Position numbers and translations under genes: made by a program
Source: Aricia agestis
Lineage: Eukaryota > Arthropoda > Insecta > Lepidoptera > Lycaenidae
Assembly (NCBI RefSeq): GCF_905147365.1
Contig: NC_056428.1
Span: 36,437,001-36,501,000 of the forward strand
Direction of reading: 5' to 3'
Length of the DNA stretch: 64,000 nucleotides
Shown here: in pieces, positions 37,301 through 51,800 of the stretch
How positions within the stretch are numbered: position 1 is the stretch's first letter
Layout: each line of letters opens with the position of its first letter
Notes under the pieces: generated by a model
Database searches by the model: none
What the model was told of the DNA's origin: nothing
What the model saw: only the letters and a program-made list of their open reading frames with translations

Positions 37301-40300
37301 AAAGAAACAGGAAAATGTAGAAAAAACGGGGAAAATTATTTGAAAGAGCTTTTCTCACGAACTAGTGGAGCAATTTCTATGTCATTTGGCACAATATGGC
37401 AGAATAATCACGTTTGTTGTATGTATGCCTTACTTCCAGGCATTGCACAGGCATTTCAAACATAAAAATAATTTAAAACTATGGTCGTTTGGTCTGTTTG
37501 CAAAAGCGGGACAATTTGGCCTCGTGGGGCACAGCGGGTCAGACTGCCTGAAAGCGGGACTGTCCCGCCCAAAGCGGGACGTATGGTCACGTTAGGTATC
37601 CCCAGTTAAGGTTTGAACCTACGCGACCTACGCGACCACTTGACGCTCCCGCTTCGCAGTCGCGTGGTCGCGTAGGTTTGGCCTAAGCCTTACCTATAAA
37701 TCTGAGTAGTGCCTTCTTCATTATATAACTCTGGAAGTTCGAAATTTTTTTCGCGAGAATGAGCTATAATTTTGACAGATAACAGAAACTTTCAGTTTTG
37801 CGATATCCGCACATTCTACTACAATAATTATTGTCCTTGCATAATTTACAAGAAATCATTTTAGGGTTCCGTAAATAATTGGCCAGTACGAGTCGGACTC
37901 GCGCACGGAGGGTTCCGTACCGTTTATGAGCAAAATTAGGCAAAAAAATGTATTTTTATATGGGATAATTAATGTAATTAAATATTTAATTTAATTTTAT
38001 TATCAACTATTAAAGTACTGATACCATTAAGTATATTTTGTAAATATTTCAAGTGCCTACGTGTAGCCATTATTGATATAGAACATTATACGTGGGCATT
38101 TATACGTGGAGAGCCATGCTTCGGCACGAATGGGCCGGCTCGTCCGGAGAAATACCACGTTCTCACAGAAAACCGGCGTGAAACAGCGCTTGCGCTGTGT
38201 TTCGCCGAGTGAGTGAGTTTACCGGAGGCCCAATCCCCTACCCTATTTCCCTTCCCTACCCTCCCCTATAATTCCCTTCCCTTCCCATCCCTACCCTCCG
38301 CTTTTACCCTATTCCCTCTTAAAAGGTCGGCAACGCACCTGCAGCTCTTCTGATGCGGTCTAATCCATGATCAGAAATATCCAGTTTTATCCAGTCGCTT
38401 GGGTCCCGGACTCCTGGTACATTTACCATAGGCGTAGGAAAAATCATAAGGATCGTAGGTTTAATAATCTATCATATCTACAACTTTGTTTCTTCAATTA
38501 TTTGCGATAAATTTGATTTTAATTATTGAGATACAGGCGAAATTATACTTTTACTTGTTTTTTGCAGTTATTTCCGTAACTACCTATTTTACAATGAAAA
38601 TTATAAGGACTAAAGTTGTAGAATATCAAATTTGTGATAGCTTTGGTCCTTACCATTTTCGTAAAAAATAAAAAATAAAGGAGATATGGCTAAAAAAAGA
38701 TATTGTTTTTTTAAACAACACCTAAAGCAGTAATAAAGTCATTCAAGCCCTTGAATTTCAACTTAATATGAACCATATTTGATATTCCATTTCATTTTTA
38801 CTATTTACTATTTCATTTAAGCTAATAATTTCAATAAAAAATATTTTTCCATTATTTTTCCAATTTTTCAATTTTTCAGAAAAATAGATTGAAAAATTTC
38901 CCATCACTAGTTGGCACTTACACTGCCATTTCATCAATCCATCAATTATTATAATTCGCAATGTAAATTGCACGGCCAGATAAGAGGCTGAAATTATTGA
39001 ACTACTTATCGATTTTAATCAATGACTAGTGGCTACACGAAACCACTGATATATTAAGTCAACGAGCTCGGGAACTCGTTTACAGCATACTTAATTTAAA
39101 ACTAGATTACCGAGTAACGCAATATGATTTAATTCGGAACGATTTTAAACTCAGCTGAGACTTATGATCCTTAAGCAATTAAAAAAAACATTTCGAGCAC
39201 GACTATACTGAAAATTTTATGAAGTTTGCCATCGACATTTTTTGTACCCTAGAACTCGAGTTTTCACATCATAAAGTCGGTGGGGGATTGCGCTATTTTA
39301 ATCCAACATTAATGCAGTTTCAATACGGTTTTAATACAGTCTTGGGATAAAAGCCTCTAGATTGGGCCACGATGGATAACTGTGGCTGCCACTGAGAAGT
39401 GTATGTATAGCATGCACTATTGTGCACGTGTGACGTCGATTACTTATCACAGGCAATTAAAGATGAATATATCCTACTACAAGTTTATAATCGCTAGTAA
39501 GCTAGTCCTTTAAGGACCAATGCGACGCATCGAGATTGAATTTTAAACTACAATATAACATACTCACAAAATTTCAACCTAACTCTCGAAAAAAATTCTT
39601 AACTCAAAAACTCACTCGTTTGATGTTTAACTGATATTACGATATCGCTATGAGCCAAACTGAATCAAACAAGTATCGAAGTTATGTATGTAGTGTCTAC
39701 TACCTATAGTAACATTTAAAATAAAATAAGAGAATCAGGGTACTGGTTTAACTGCAATCTGGATTAACGACAACAAGTTTGAAACGATTGTTAGAAGCTG
39801 CGGCGACGATCGATAAAATCTAATTTTCTAATTAAAGCAGAATTATAGGGTGGATTGCATTTAAATTAGCGAAGAAGAACACTTAACTTTTAATCAAAAT
39901 AATATTTTATGTTTTAAAATGCTTTAATACGACTACGGCGAAGTAAAGTATCTTATACATTTGATTGTATCGTATCAGCTGTTTTCATAACAAGGATAAA
40001 ATTATGTTAGCTTTTCTCAGCCTCTTCAAGTTACACGATTAAAAATTCCTTCTTAACCCCTGTCAATTTTTAGTTCGCTAACTCCTTCACCCATTAGAAC
40101 CCTTCGAATTGCCTCTCCTCATAAAATAGAAGTGTCACATTACACATATGAAGCGCTATTAGAGGTCTATTAGTTATAAAGGGCTTTTTGATATTGAAGA
40201 TACAAGCGACCGTCATTTCGTTAATTCCAACAGCAGTACAAAAGCACAAAATATTATGACCGGCCCTGAAAACTTAACGAGCCTCTAGAAAACGTCGAAG

Positions 40301-43300
40301 CCTATAAAGAAAATATAATTTAATTAAGGTTACGTTTATTTATATGCGAATGACCACTAGAGGCACTAGAATAGGACGCTTTAAGCGCTTTCATAGTCAA
40401 ACAGCAACGGTTTAATTAGTTGAAGTGAAATATTCGCATCCAAGTTTTCAATAATTTAATAAATCACACAACATTATGGCACCAGGACAGTGCTCTTTTT
40501 TAGGGTTCCGTAGCCAAATGGCAAAAACGGAACCCTTATAGATTCGTCATGTCTGTCCGTATGTCACAGCCACTTTTCTCCGAAACTATAAGAGCTATAC
40601 TATTGAAACTTGGTAACTAGATGTAGTATGTGAACCGCTTTAAGATTTTGATATAAAAATGGAAAAATTATTAAAAATTTTAGGGGTCCCCATAGATACA
40701 ACTAAAACAAAACTAGTGCGAGTTTTTAATTTATTTCTCATTTCCGAACTCCTCTTCTACTTTAGCTATAGCTACCCTCCCTTCTTCTTAACGTTGATAC
40801 TGCTAATCTTTTGTGCCAAAATATTCTATCTTTTCTATTGAGATAATCTGTTCACAGCATATAATCAAACTAGTTCATCATGTGGCTGCAGGTATCAACA
40901 GTTCAGTTTATATGCATTTATGTAAAACATCCAACTTAAAGGTCGTTGATACAAAAACTGAGACACTTTACTTTGCAAAGGGGATGAGCATTATGTCGAG
41001 ATTACGGCGTCTCTTCACGTTCATGGCGTTGCATATTATTACAAATTCATATTTATTACTTGCTCCGCTTTCAGTTCCACGGTTTTAAAACAAGAAAAAC
41101 GTTTTATTTTTGTAAGGTTTGAGAAAATGGTCTTGTCAAATGCATGATGATTGATGCAAAAATTTATGTTCCTGTTCCTTTGCTATTGTAATTATAAATG
41201 CACAGATACGATTATCATTTAATGAGGTTTATTAAAATCAGAATCGAAAAATTTTTAGACGCCAATAAAAGCTGGGCCGCGACAATGACCGCGTGGTTTA
41301 TTTCGTAATTCAGGATTGAATAGCCAAATTGCGTACACACGCAGATGGACCACAACCTGTATAGCCTTAGCCAATATAGGGACACAGTAGTTAAGTTTCG
41401 GCAAAGAAAAAATTGTAATAGTTTCTACTAATACGCATTTTCAGTTTAATTTTGCCGTGGGTCCTAACTCCTTTGACACAGTGTTACGTATTCCGCGTTT
41501 CCCGTGACTTTGCCTAAAGTGGAAGAGCAGGAACACTGTTGGAGTTTTAGTGGGTGTGGTAGTTGTAGTTTTAGTGGCTGAGGAGGGCTACCCCGGTAGC
41601 CCCCCCCCCCCAGAGCACCGGGGATGCGTACACGAGTTTCCCCAACGGAAAAAACCGGCCCAGTGCGAGATGGACTCGTCCATGAAGGGGAAAAGCAGCA
41701 GTAAAGTTTATTTTCATAAAATTAAAAGGTTTTTGATTTATTTTTAAATTTCAGTTGATTTTCACGTGGGAGAGACATGCTTCGGCACGAATGGGCCGGC
41801 GTGAAACAGCGCTTGCGCTGTGTTTCGCCGAGTGGGTGAGTTTACCGGAGGCCCAATTCCCTTCCCTATCCTCCCCTATTCCCTTCCCTTCCCATCCTTA
41901 CCCTCCCCTATTACCCTATTCCCTCTTCAAAGGCCGGCAACGCGCCTGCAGCTCATCTGATGCTGCGAGTGTCCATGGGCGACGGAAGTTGCTTTCCATC
42001 AGGTGACCCGTTTGCTCGTTTGCCCCCTTCTTTCATAAAAATAAAATAATGAAAGTTAATTTAAGATTTACCATAAGAAACCACTAGCTAGATCTCGTAC
42101 AAACCAATGACAAAAGACGGAACCCTTATAGATTAGTCAAATGTATAAGGGTTCCCCCTTTTGCCATTTGGCTACGGCCCTAAAAAGGAGTGTGTAGTGG
42201 TGAAAATATGAAATATGAAAAAATTAGTAATTGCCTTATATTATAAATGTTTGAATGAGTTTCCCACTTTATACACTTATGTCTTCAATTGTACACAAAT
42301 ACAAAACTTTTCTATATTCGATTTACACAGCAATAAGGACTTAACTACATAGGCGTGGGTAGAAAATAAATAAGATTTAATTAAAATACTCTCATTTTAA
42401 TGTTAATCTTGTAAATAGCCGATAAACCGTTTAATACGCTTATCTTTTAGCCCTAGCGAGAGACTCAGAGTCAGAACCTGCATTTTCGGCCGTGAAAAAG
42501 CCTTTAAGCGGAATAATCTACCGACTGCAGTGCTGCCTCTGACAAAATTAAAGTTCAGAAAAGCAAACTAAGAGTTTTAAAATTATTCATTTTTACTAAT
42601 TAATTTTTGGTTAAATAAAGATTGAATTAAAGCAACGTATCTTGATTCTCATTCCAGGTAAGGAAGGGTCAAATGAAAGGGTTTGAAAAAAATATTATGT
42701 GACCTCTACACATTGTCTGATGATGGTTACACAATATTGTCAAATGCAGGTGATTACGAACGTTTACAGGGGCATATTCTATGATTGTCCACGATCGATG
42801 TCAATTGCGCATGCTATACACAACTTCGCAATCTTGGTGGTAATAAGGGCGAGGCGCGATGCCTTAAAATTTTACTGCACAATGAAAAACATATTTCATT
42901 GCATAAGCAATGAACAAAAAACAAAGGAAGAATAAACATGGGAAGAACTTTCAAGTCAATAATACACAAATACAATAACTAAAACCACAAAACTAAAACT
43001 CTTAATGAAAATTACATCGAAAGAAAATCCTCCTTTATTTATAACAGAGGGAGTTAATTCTCAGTAATAGTTGTTACGTCTGCTGTGATTACGACCCGGC
43101 GCGAGTGCCTCAAGTGCCTCGCAATAGTAGGGGAGCACAGGGTGCTATTCGTGTAGTCACTAAATCGTCATGGAGACCTAGTTGGTTTTTTACATTAGGT
43201 AAAACCATAAAGTTAATATACCTAGCGGAATAGAAAAACAAAGGCCTGAGCAAGAGAGACGTGTGATACATGACAGCAGCACTCTTTTTTTGACGTCCAG

Positions 43301-45803
43301 TCGGCACGTGCCGCACGTTGACGATTTAATCTCATAGAACTCATGTTCAATCATGCTTGTGTAAGTGTATACGTACACATATTTCTCACACAGATTAAAA
43401 CCAATTTTGGTTTCGTTTCACAGCTCGAGATTGTTGCTCTATATTCTATTCCGCTAGGTATATTAACTTTATGGGTAAAACTGATAAAAAAATAAGAGCG
43501 TTCTTTTTATTTTAGCGGTGGGTTCCGGAACTGCAGTCATTTTAAAGTTATGAAAAAGAAAATATATTCAGAAAATTGCTTATTAATTACATAAATTAAA
43601 ACAAGATTTTAGACAAGGACTAAATCATTTAGTTTAGTGCAACATAAAATATCTGCGAAGCTTAGTTAGGAAAATATGAAGCTAATAAATATATATTTTT
43701 TTTATATTTTAAGATGTCCCTACAGGCTTACCTAACCTTTGAATCGTCAGTGCTTTATGGGTAAGGCCGCCAAAATTGTCAATTTATTTGTGTGACGTTT
43801 TTGTCGTTTTTTTCTGCAGTACCTTATGGTTGGAATATCCATTAAATTGTAGAGAATATCTGAATAATAAGTATACCGTCAAAGAATTAGATGATAGTCC
43901 CTTGCTCTAATATTAATATCGTTGCGAAAACCCTTCAATTGACTTGTTTTAACGATAGTTTAAAATAAAATATGGCTTTTTATTTTGTGTTACGTATTAT
44001 TTGTGTGACGAATTTTTACCCCAAAGGTACTATTTAAAGAGTCAACGTGCAAATGCAGTGTTAATAAGGCAGCACTGTCATCAACAAAATTGAGAAAAAA
44101 AAAATGCTAGCTTTATTATTTCAGGAGTAAATGAGTCTAAACTGGTCGTTACGTATTTGTTTATGTGGAAAAAAATAAAAGGAAAATGTGAATTCTAAGG
44201 TAATAAACAGATATTTTAACGTTATTGTATTATATTTGTTAGCGATGAGGTCAAAGGTATATTATAAATCGCCCATTAATGCCTAGTTGCAATAAATAAC
44301 CGAAATATAATCTAAAATTGTCGTAAATTCTAAGTCTTTTGTGTTGCATTTGTGTTACGATTATGTTACATTTGTGTTATCGTAACACAATCGATCTATA
44401 AAGCCGAATGCATAGTGGTATTTGGACGGCCATACAACGTGTAACTAAATTAACGCATAGCTTGAAAACTACTACTCGGGCTCATCATCACAAATGACTT
44501 TTGTATGGTAGCGACACTGAAAATGTGAAAAAAAAATAGGAATTTTATTTCAACTGACTTCACTTGAAAAGTATGGAGCAGCTGATTTATTTTTTCGCTA
44601 TTTCACTGTTACTTCCATACAAAAAGTTATTCGTAATGATGAGCCCTAGTAATGGTTTTCAAGTTGTGAGTTACTTACATGTTGTACACCTGTGTCAACC
44701 AACCAACCCAGACACACATTTTATCTTGTATTAAATCGTCTTACAGAAATAAAAAAATAAAAATTGTAGGTAATTTATTTCACCATTATGAAACCACCTT
44801 TATCAAAAAATGGTGTCACTTTTGTGTAACGGTAACACAAAATCTTTTGTGTTACTATTTGACAATTATGGCGGCCTTACGGCAGCTTATATGGAAGCTT
44901 CTTTGGGGTAAGTATACAAAACATTATCTATCTTAATCTGACAGATCCAATGACATTTAAATATTCAAAAATAACTTTTTTAACCCACTACGTGAGAAAT
45001 CTGATTTCTATACCATGATAACTAGACACAATATGTCGGAAGCCTATACAAGCTTAATCTGACACGCTCGAGCTTGTCGCGAAATCCCCACTTCCCCTCC
45101 CTAGCTACAATTAATAAGTAAGGATTTTCCTTCTACATTATTCTCGCAGCAAAACCCGTGATTTATACGTTTAGACCGCGAATAGAACAAGTGGTACGAC
45201 AAACAAAAAGACAACTAAAAAAGGATGTAGAAATAAAACAGTTCTTAAACATTACACATAAAAAGCTCGTACATGAATTCCGTACGAAACTACATTATAA
45301 ATTATTAAGTAAAAGAATTTTAGAAGATGAAAACTTCCTCTATCTATTTAAAAAAAGAACTAGTTTAATCAGCTAGATTTTCCACAACAAGCTATTAATA
45401 AAAATACACATTTTTTTTCTTAAACTTGGGTTTTTCTATGTTTAATTCTACGAAATTTATAACATATTGCCTATGTAAGCGTAGTCCACAAATTCAGCTA
45501 TCAAATGATTCCTTTTTTATCTTCATAAGATATTCACATGTGAAATACTGGCCAGATTAGTGTGAAAGCCCGAGAAAAATTAAAATGGCTGCCATTTTAC
45601 AACTGTGAGAGAAAAAATTTTAGAGCCAATTTGTCGATAAAATATGCCATAGATCATGACATTAAAGGATCGGACACCGGTGTTGGGACACATTGTATAT
45701 TTTTTTACATTTTATATACCTACCATTTTGTCGGCATCATTAATATCTGCATTCATGCCGAATTACAGCTTTGTAGGTCCTACAGTCTCTGGTAAAACAG
45801 CTG

Positions 45804-45837
<34 letters not shown>

Positions 45838-48800
45838 TAACAGATAGACTGACAGACAGACTAACAGACAGACAGATGGACGGACAGACCGAAACTATAA
45901 GTGTTCCTTGTTGACGACCTTGGTGCCCCGGGTTGGGGGTGTGAAGTTAAGCTGATAAGCTGAAGCACCCCGGGGGTATGTGGAACTCCCGGCGAGAAGT
46001 GCCGGGCTTACCCACTAAAACCACCTGCGGTTTACCTTCAGCCGTATACGGAAGGATATCCTGGATCTGTCTAACACAGGACTCCTTCCACGACCGGCCG
46101 GTCTACCTCAAAAGGGACCGGACTTCCACCAAAATAAGGGAACGCTTCGGCAAACTGAAGCATTCCCCTTGGCGCCGGGACTAGCTAAGCCGGGCAGGTT
46201 CCCATACTAGCCCAGAGTCCCGGATTAGACGGAAGTTTGGAGGTTCGCGTATACTTACTGGAACCTTAGGTAGACCTTCATAACTGAATATAAATTACTA
46301 AAGTAACCGCGACCTAAACTCCATAGTTGCTGGTCGAACAAAGAAATAACCGCATTAGTGCTGAATTATTATAATAGAATAGGTGTACTTTACTCGCTAT
46401 GCAATTATTTATTTCATCAAAGGTGCCGTTAAAACCGCTTACAGATTAAAGTGCGATTTTAAAATTAAACACCACCGTTGGCGTGGCCATGAATATTATT
46501 AGGTATAGGTCCAGCACAAAACTAAGATTTGGGAAAATATTACCAATTAAAATAACCGTTTATTGCGATCTACCAATAACCAGTCGCCTGACCACTGATC
46601 TACCAATCAATAGCGTGTCCCCGTGCGCATTCGCATTTCGCATTTCGCACCCGCCCCGCTCACTTTTCTTTCCACAAAAGAGACCTAAATACGGCGGAAG
46701 GGAAAGGCCCTTCCTTTTATGCTGATCTCAAGTTTTCGCAGTATATAAACAGTTACTAGGAAGAAATAGAAAAACATGAAAGGAAAAGTTCGAAAAAGTA
46801 TCACAAAATTTTCCCTTAAGATTTTCGCAATATAATTTGCAATTCGCCAATTACGTATGCCTAGTGCCTACTAATTTCCTGATGTTTCCTCGATTCCTCG
46901 AATGAATAAAAATGTGATTTAGTGGGACAGCAAATTATTAGTTTACTCACTTTACTGGGAAATAATTTTACGGTTCATAAACGAAACGATCCGATAATAA
47001 TCACAATGAGAAACAAAATGTTTTTTCGTTACTCATCCATACTTTAGTGTGTGTGTTACATTGAGTGCTAAAGCCGCTGAATTGATTTTGATGAAATTTG
47101 CTATGGAGCTTAGACCTTGAGAGCCGAAAAAAGATACAGGATAGTAATTATTATACATACAAAAGGTAGAGTTTCTACGCGATAAACGTAATTTTCAGGA
47201 AACGCATTTGTGGGAATCGAAATATACAATCTTAGATAAATGATTGGTCTCGCGCGCGCGGTCGTAGCGTGAGCGCGAGACCAATCATTCATCTAAGTAT
47301 ACAATATATATTCTGGTATTGTTATAAAGCCGAAAATGTATATGTATTCTGTGTAATGTCCGTCTAGTTTAAGCCAATCCTTCGCTATTTTTAAACCACT
47401 AAATCGATTTTGATTAAATTTGATATGGGACCTTGTGGGACAGTATTTATCACGGAAAATAAACGGTTCCCACGCGTGTTCCTGCACAACAAACTTGTAC
47501 AACATGCAACACTTAATAAAACACCAATCTGCTCTCTCTCAACTCCGGCGGACTATCCGGAACAAACAATAGAAGTCACGCCCGCGCCGCAGGAAACGTC
47601 GCTAACTGTACTCAAACTACGTAATTTCATTTGTTACAGCTTATAACAACCACCTGTTCGATGTTCATCGACATAAACTTCATTAGATGTTGGTTCTAGA
47701 ATACAGCGTTTTGACTATAATTATATAGACCTGTCATCTGATACATTGTAAGGCCGGCCTCACACAGCCGGAATTTCATAATCGGAAATTCATATTCTTA
47801 AAGATCGATCTATGTAATTCATAATCTGAAAAATCTGAATGTGTGTGGAGCGTATTGCATGGTATTCCGGTCTTTCTGAATTAATAATATGAATTTCCGG
47901 CTTTGTTAGGCCGGCCTAAAAGAACCTTATAAGACACAGAAAAGCGAAAAGACAAAACATTGTCTACCTCCACCGTCCACGATTATACAGTCCTTATAAT
48001 TAAATAAGATATATAAAAATAACGAACTAAATGTATTTTAGTAAGCAAAGTCCAGATGTTAGGATTTAGCATCTATTACTATCGAAAAGTTCGACATACA
48101 TTCACGTCTATTCTATTCCTTTATTATAAAATATTATTGCACTTCAGTTTGCAAAAGAACAATGCGTCTTAGTCCTCAGTGCTCATTCAACGTAGGAAAT
48201 ATTATGTTTTGCTTACAGCAAAATATATCGGCAACCAACAACTCTCAATTTTATGTAAGCAAACGCTATCATAACTACTTTATTCATAAATACATCGTCA
48301 AGTATTGGCCCAGTCGAATGATTCTCAAAGTAAGGCAGAATAGAGCTATATAAAGCTGTTGTGTCCTCAGAGTTTATGGGCTTAGAGTCCAATTTTACGA
48401 CCATGAAATTACGACTTTATTGCATTACACGTTTCTTTTCAGAATAATAGCAATAGTTTTGAACTCCAAAACTATCTGTTTTAGTTTTTTGTAGCTGCAA
48501 ACGGTTTAGCTACGAAAGTTCCCATCATCCTTTCGTAGCCTCAGTCCTGACCTACAAAAGTCTGACGTTGGCAGACGTCTTGTCAATCTCCATGAATTTC
48601 GTGAATAAATGGCGCATTTTTCACGAACTTTTCGACTAGAAAAGTGGGCTACTTGTTGAACATTTAGGCAAAGCCTTAAAAAGGCTGCCTCGGCATTTTA
48701 ATTTCTGATCGTGTAATGAATATAAATCCTACTTCGAGGCGTAATTTTTAACGTTCCTGCTTAATTTTATTGTCGCCAGGGCAGTTCTTAGTTTGATTAA

Positions 48801-51800
48801 AACATTAACTTGGAATGTTTATTTACCTCAAACAGTATTAACGTGCACATTATAAATATCATGCAGTAGATCTTTAATAAAACTAGCTAAATAAAAAGAC
48901 AATTTTTTAGCGTTAGATGCAATACTCCGCCATTGTGGTACACTAGTTATAAGTTTATAATTATTATTGTAATGTTACTTCTTAGTGTGTGCACAATAAA
49001 GAATATTTAATACTATTATTATTATTAATACTGTCTTGTTTTGCTTTTGATAAGTTATCACTTATCTCAAATCGCTCTTAGAGGTTTGTTCGTATGCCCA
49101 ATTATTGTGGGCTGAAGATGATTTTGCTATATTATACTCGTATATTTTTTAATGCATCTTAAATATTTTTTTTTTCATATTTTTGAGTTGCAAAATATTA
49201 TATTACTCAAGGAAGATTTTTACTACGATATATACTCATCCGTTTAAAATCCTTTACTTAATCATAATTTAAAACGTTACGTTAAAATCGGATCATAAAG
49301 TTTCATTTAAAATGGAGGATACTCAACGGTCATTTATCAGTTCTCGCTTTAAATAATTTTCACAGTATTTTATTTATGGTTGGAATTGATTTCGGAAAAG
49401 CCAATGATTGTATGTAATTTGTAAAGCTATTAAATAACATGTTGTTTGAGTGTGGATAGTGGATACTGAGAACGTGTTTTTCTGAACTGAAGCTCTATAT
49501 TTATAACCATATTGTATGCACTGGAACTTTGAAAACTTTTTGTTCCGTCGGCGGGATTCGAACCCGCGACCCCCGGCTTGGGCTACCAATAGCCCACCAA
49601 CTGAGCCACAGAGGTCGTCAAAAGTACAAAGTATATAAATATTATTCTTGAATTCTTGTATTTAACTACAAACAAAAAAACTATCGAAGTTTTTAAGCAG
49701 AGAGCAAGTTGATGCACTCTCGATCATGTCAGCTTTAAAAAATTAAAAAACTACATTAAAATCGGCCTACCCGTTTGGACGGACAGACAAACACAGGCAG
49801 ACAGACAGACATTTCTTACATAAAGCATCCCACTATTTTCGTCGGCGCTTAAAAATAAAACGCAATAAAATATGGGAAAGTTTGGCAGCACGGGTGACAA
49901 GAACTAAAACTTGCCTGTAAAATATAGTAGGCTATTCGATCCCACAGTTTTATTGAACGAAACCTCATTCGAAAGTTAAATTCTCGTTCCTAACATAAAA
50001 GTTTAAGTCGAGAGGATGTACCTAGAACATGAAGATTTTAATATTATGTAATATCAGAGCAGTTGATTCATAGACAAATGGCGGTCCTACATAATTTGGT
50101 CGGTAGTGTAAATTAACATTGAACTGACATAATCCTACCAAATAACGGAGGTTCGTCAACTGCCTATGAATCAATTTCTTCGATGGTACATTTTTTTTAT
50201 GAAATAAGGGCGCAAACGAGCAAACGGATCACCTGATGGAAAGCAACTTCCGTCGCCCATGGACACTCGCAGCATCAGAAGAGCTGCAAGTGCGTTGCCG
50301 GCCTTTTAAGAGGGAATAGGTTAATAGGGGAGGGTAGGGAAGGGGACAGGGGAGGGTAGGGAAGGGAATAGGGTAGGGGATTCGGCCTCCGGTAAACTCA
50401 CTCACTCGGCGAAACACAGCGCAAGCGCTGTTTCACGCCGTCATTATACGTGAGTCGTGATTATGACCGTGACATTTCAGATGTGTGTAGTGTGTACGTA
50501 CAATGTACTGTAGCTGTAGGTGTGCATATCGTATATCCCGACATATAATTTCCGAATGATCCATCGTCACGCTGGTCTAAACGCACCTTAAGCATCACTA
50601 ACATTATTTCAACTTTCGGACTGCGGCACTGGGAAAATATTTATTTATGCGTTGTGTTAAGTTTTAAGGTTTCTTTGATTATTTATTACTAGCTGTTGCC
50701 CGCGACTTCGTCCGCATTAGCATAGTAGATCACATCCCAAGTATTATTTATTGTACAAAAATATTCAATATACAGAATTGACTTTCCTACGATTTTATTA
50801 TATATAGATGTTCCGCGCGGCTTCGCTTGAGTAATTTAAGAATTTCACGCAACCGTACATTTTGCAGCAAAAAATAGCCTATGTCCCTTCACGTGGTCTA
50901 TTCTTCATGTTTGCCAAATAAAATAAAAATTGCTCTAGTAGTTCATAAGATAATAAGCAATTCCATATAATTTTCCCCGTTTTTTCCACATTTTCATCTA
51001 TTTCTTCGCTCTTATTAGTCTTAGCGTGATAAAATATAGCATATAGCCTTTCTCGACAAATGGGCTATCTAACACTGAAATAATTTTTTAAATCGGACCA
51101 GTAGTTCCTGAGATTAGCGCGTTCAAATAAGCCCTTTCATATAATTTCCCACGTTTTTTCCACATTTTCCTCTATTTATTAGTTCCTATTAGTCTTAGCG
51201 TAATAAAATATAACTTATAGCCTACCTCGATGAATGGGCTATCTAACATTGAAAGAATTTTTCAAATCGGATAAGTAGTTCCTGAGATTAGCGCGTTCAA
51301 ATAAGCCGTTTCATATAATTTCCCTCGTTTATTCCACATTTTCCTCTATTTCTTCGCTCCTATTAGTTCTAGCGTGATAAAATATAGCCTATAGCCTATA
51401 GCCTACCTCGATAAATGGGCTATTTAACATTGAAAGAATTTTTCAAATCGGACCAGTAGTTCCTGAGATTAGCGCGTTCAAATAAGCCCTTTCAAATAAT
51501 TTTTCCCCGTTTTTTCCACATTTTTGCTATATTTCTTCGCTCATATTATACTTAGCGTGATAAAAATATAGCCTATAAGCCTTCCTCGATAAATGGGCTA
51601 TCCAACAGTAAAATAATTTTTCAAATCGGACCAGTAGTTCCTGAGATTAGCGCGTTCAAACAAACAAACAAACTCTTCCCAATTATAATATTATAATAAT
51701 AATAATATTATAATATTAGTATAGACTAGCTATTTGATCGAGCTTTGCTCGGTATTCGATAAAACATGGATTGAATGACATTTTCTAAAAATGATTCCTA

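Larger units (their letters stand above)
46251..48894. other. kon intron 3; little recognised apart from listed hairpin and MITE
   Basis: Outside 47231-47297 and 47752-47916 there is a weak RTE-like piece at 47030-47215 (TTTTGATGAAATTTGCTATG, GCGATAAACG). No gene is supported. Confidence 0.5.

Noticed and set aside
45808..45890. GACA repeats as a CRISPR-like or satellite array
   Set aside because: A simple tetranucleotide microsatellite as found inside the GGTTCCGTACC repeat family; no spacers.
49554..49619. Minus-strand tRNA gene
   Set aside because: A and B boxes are present, but the acceptor stem does not pair along its length and the sequence continues into a SINE body.
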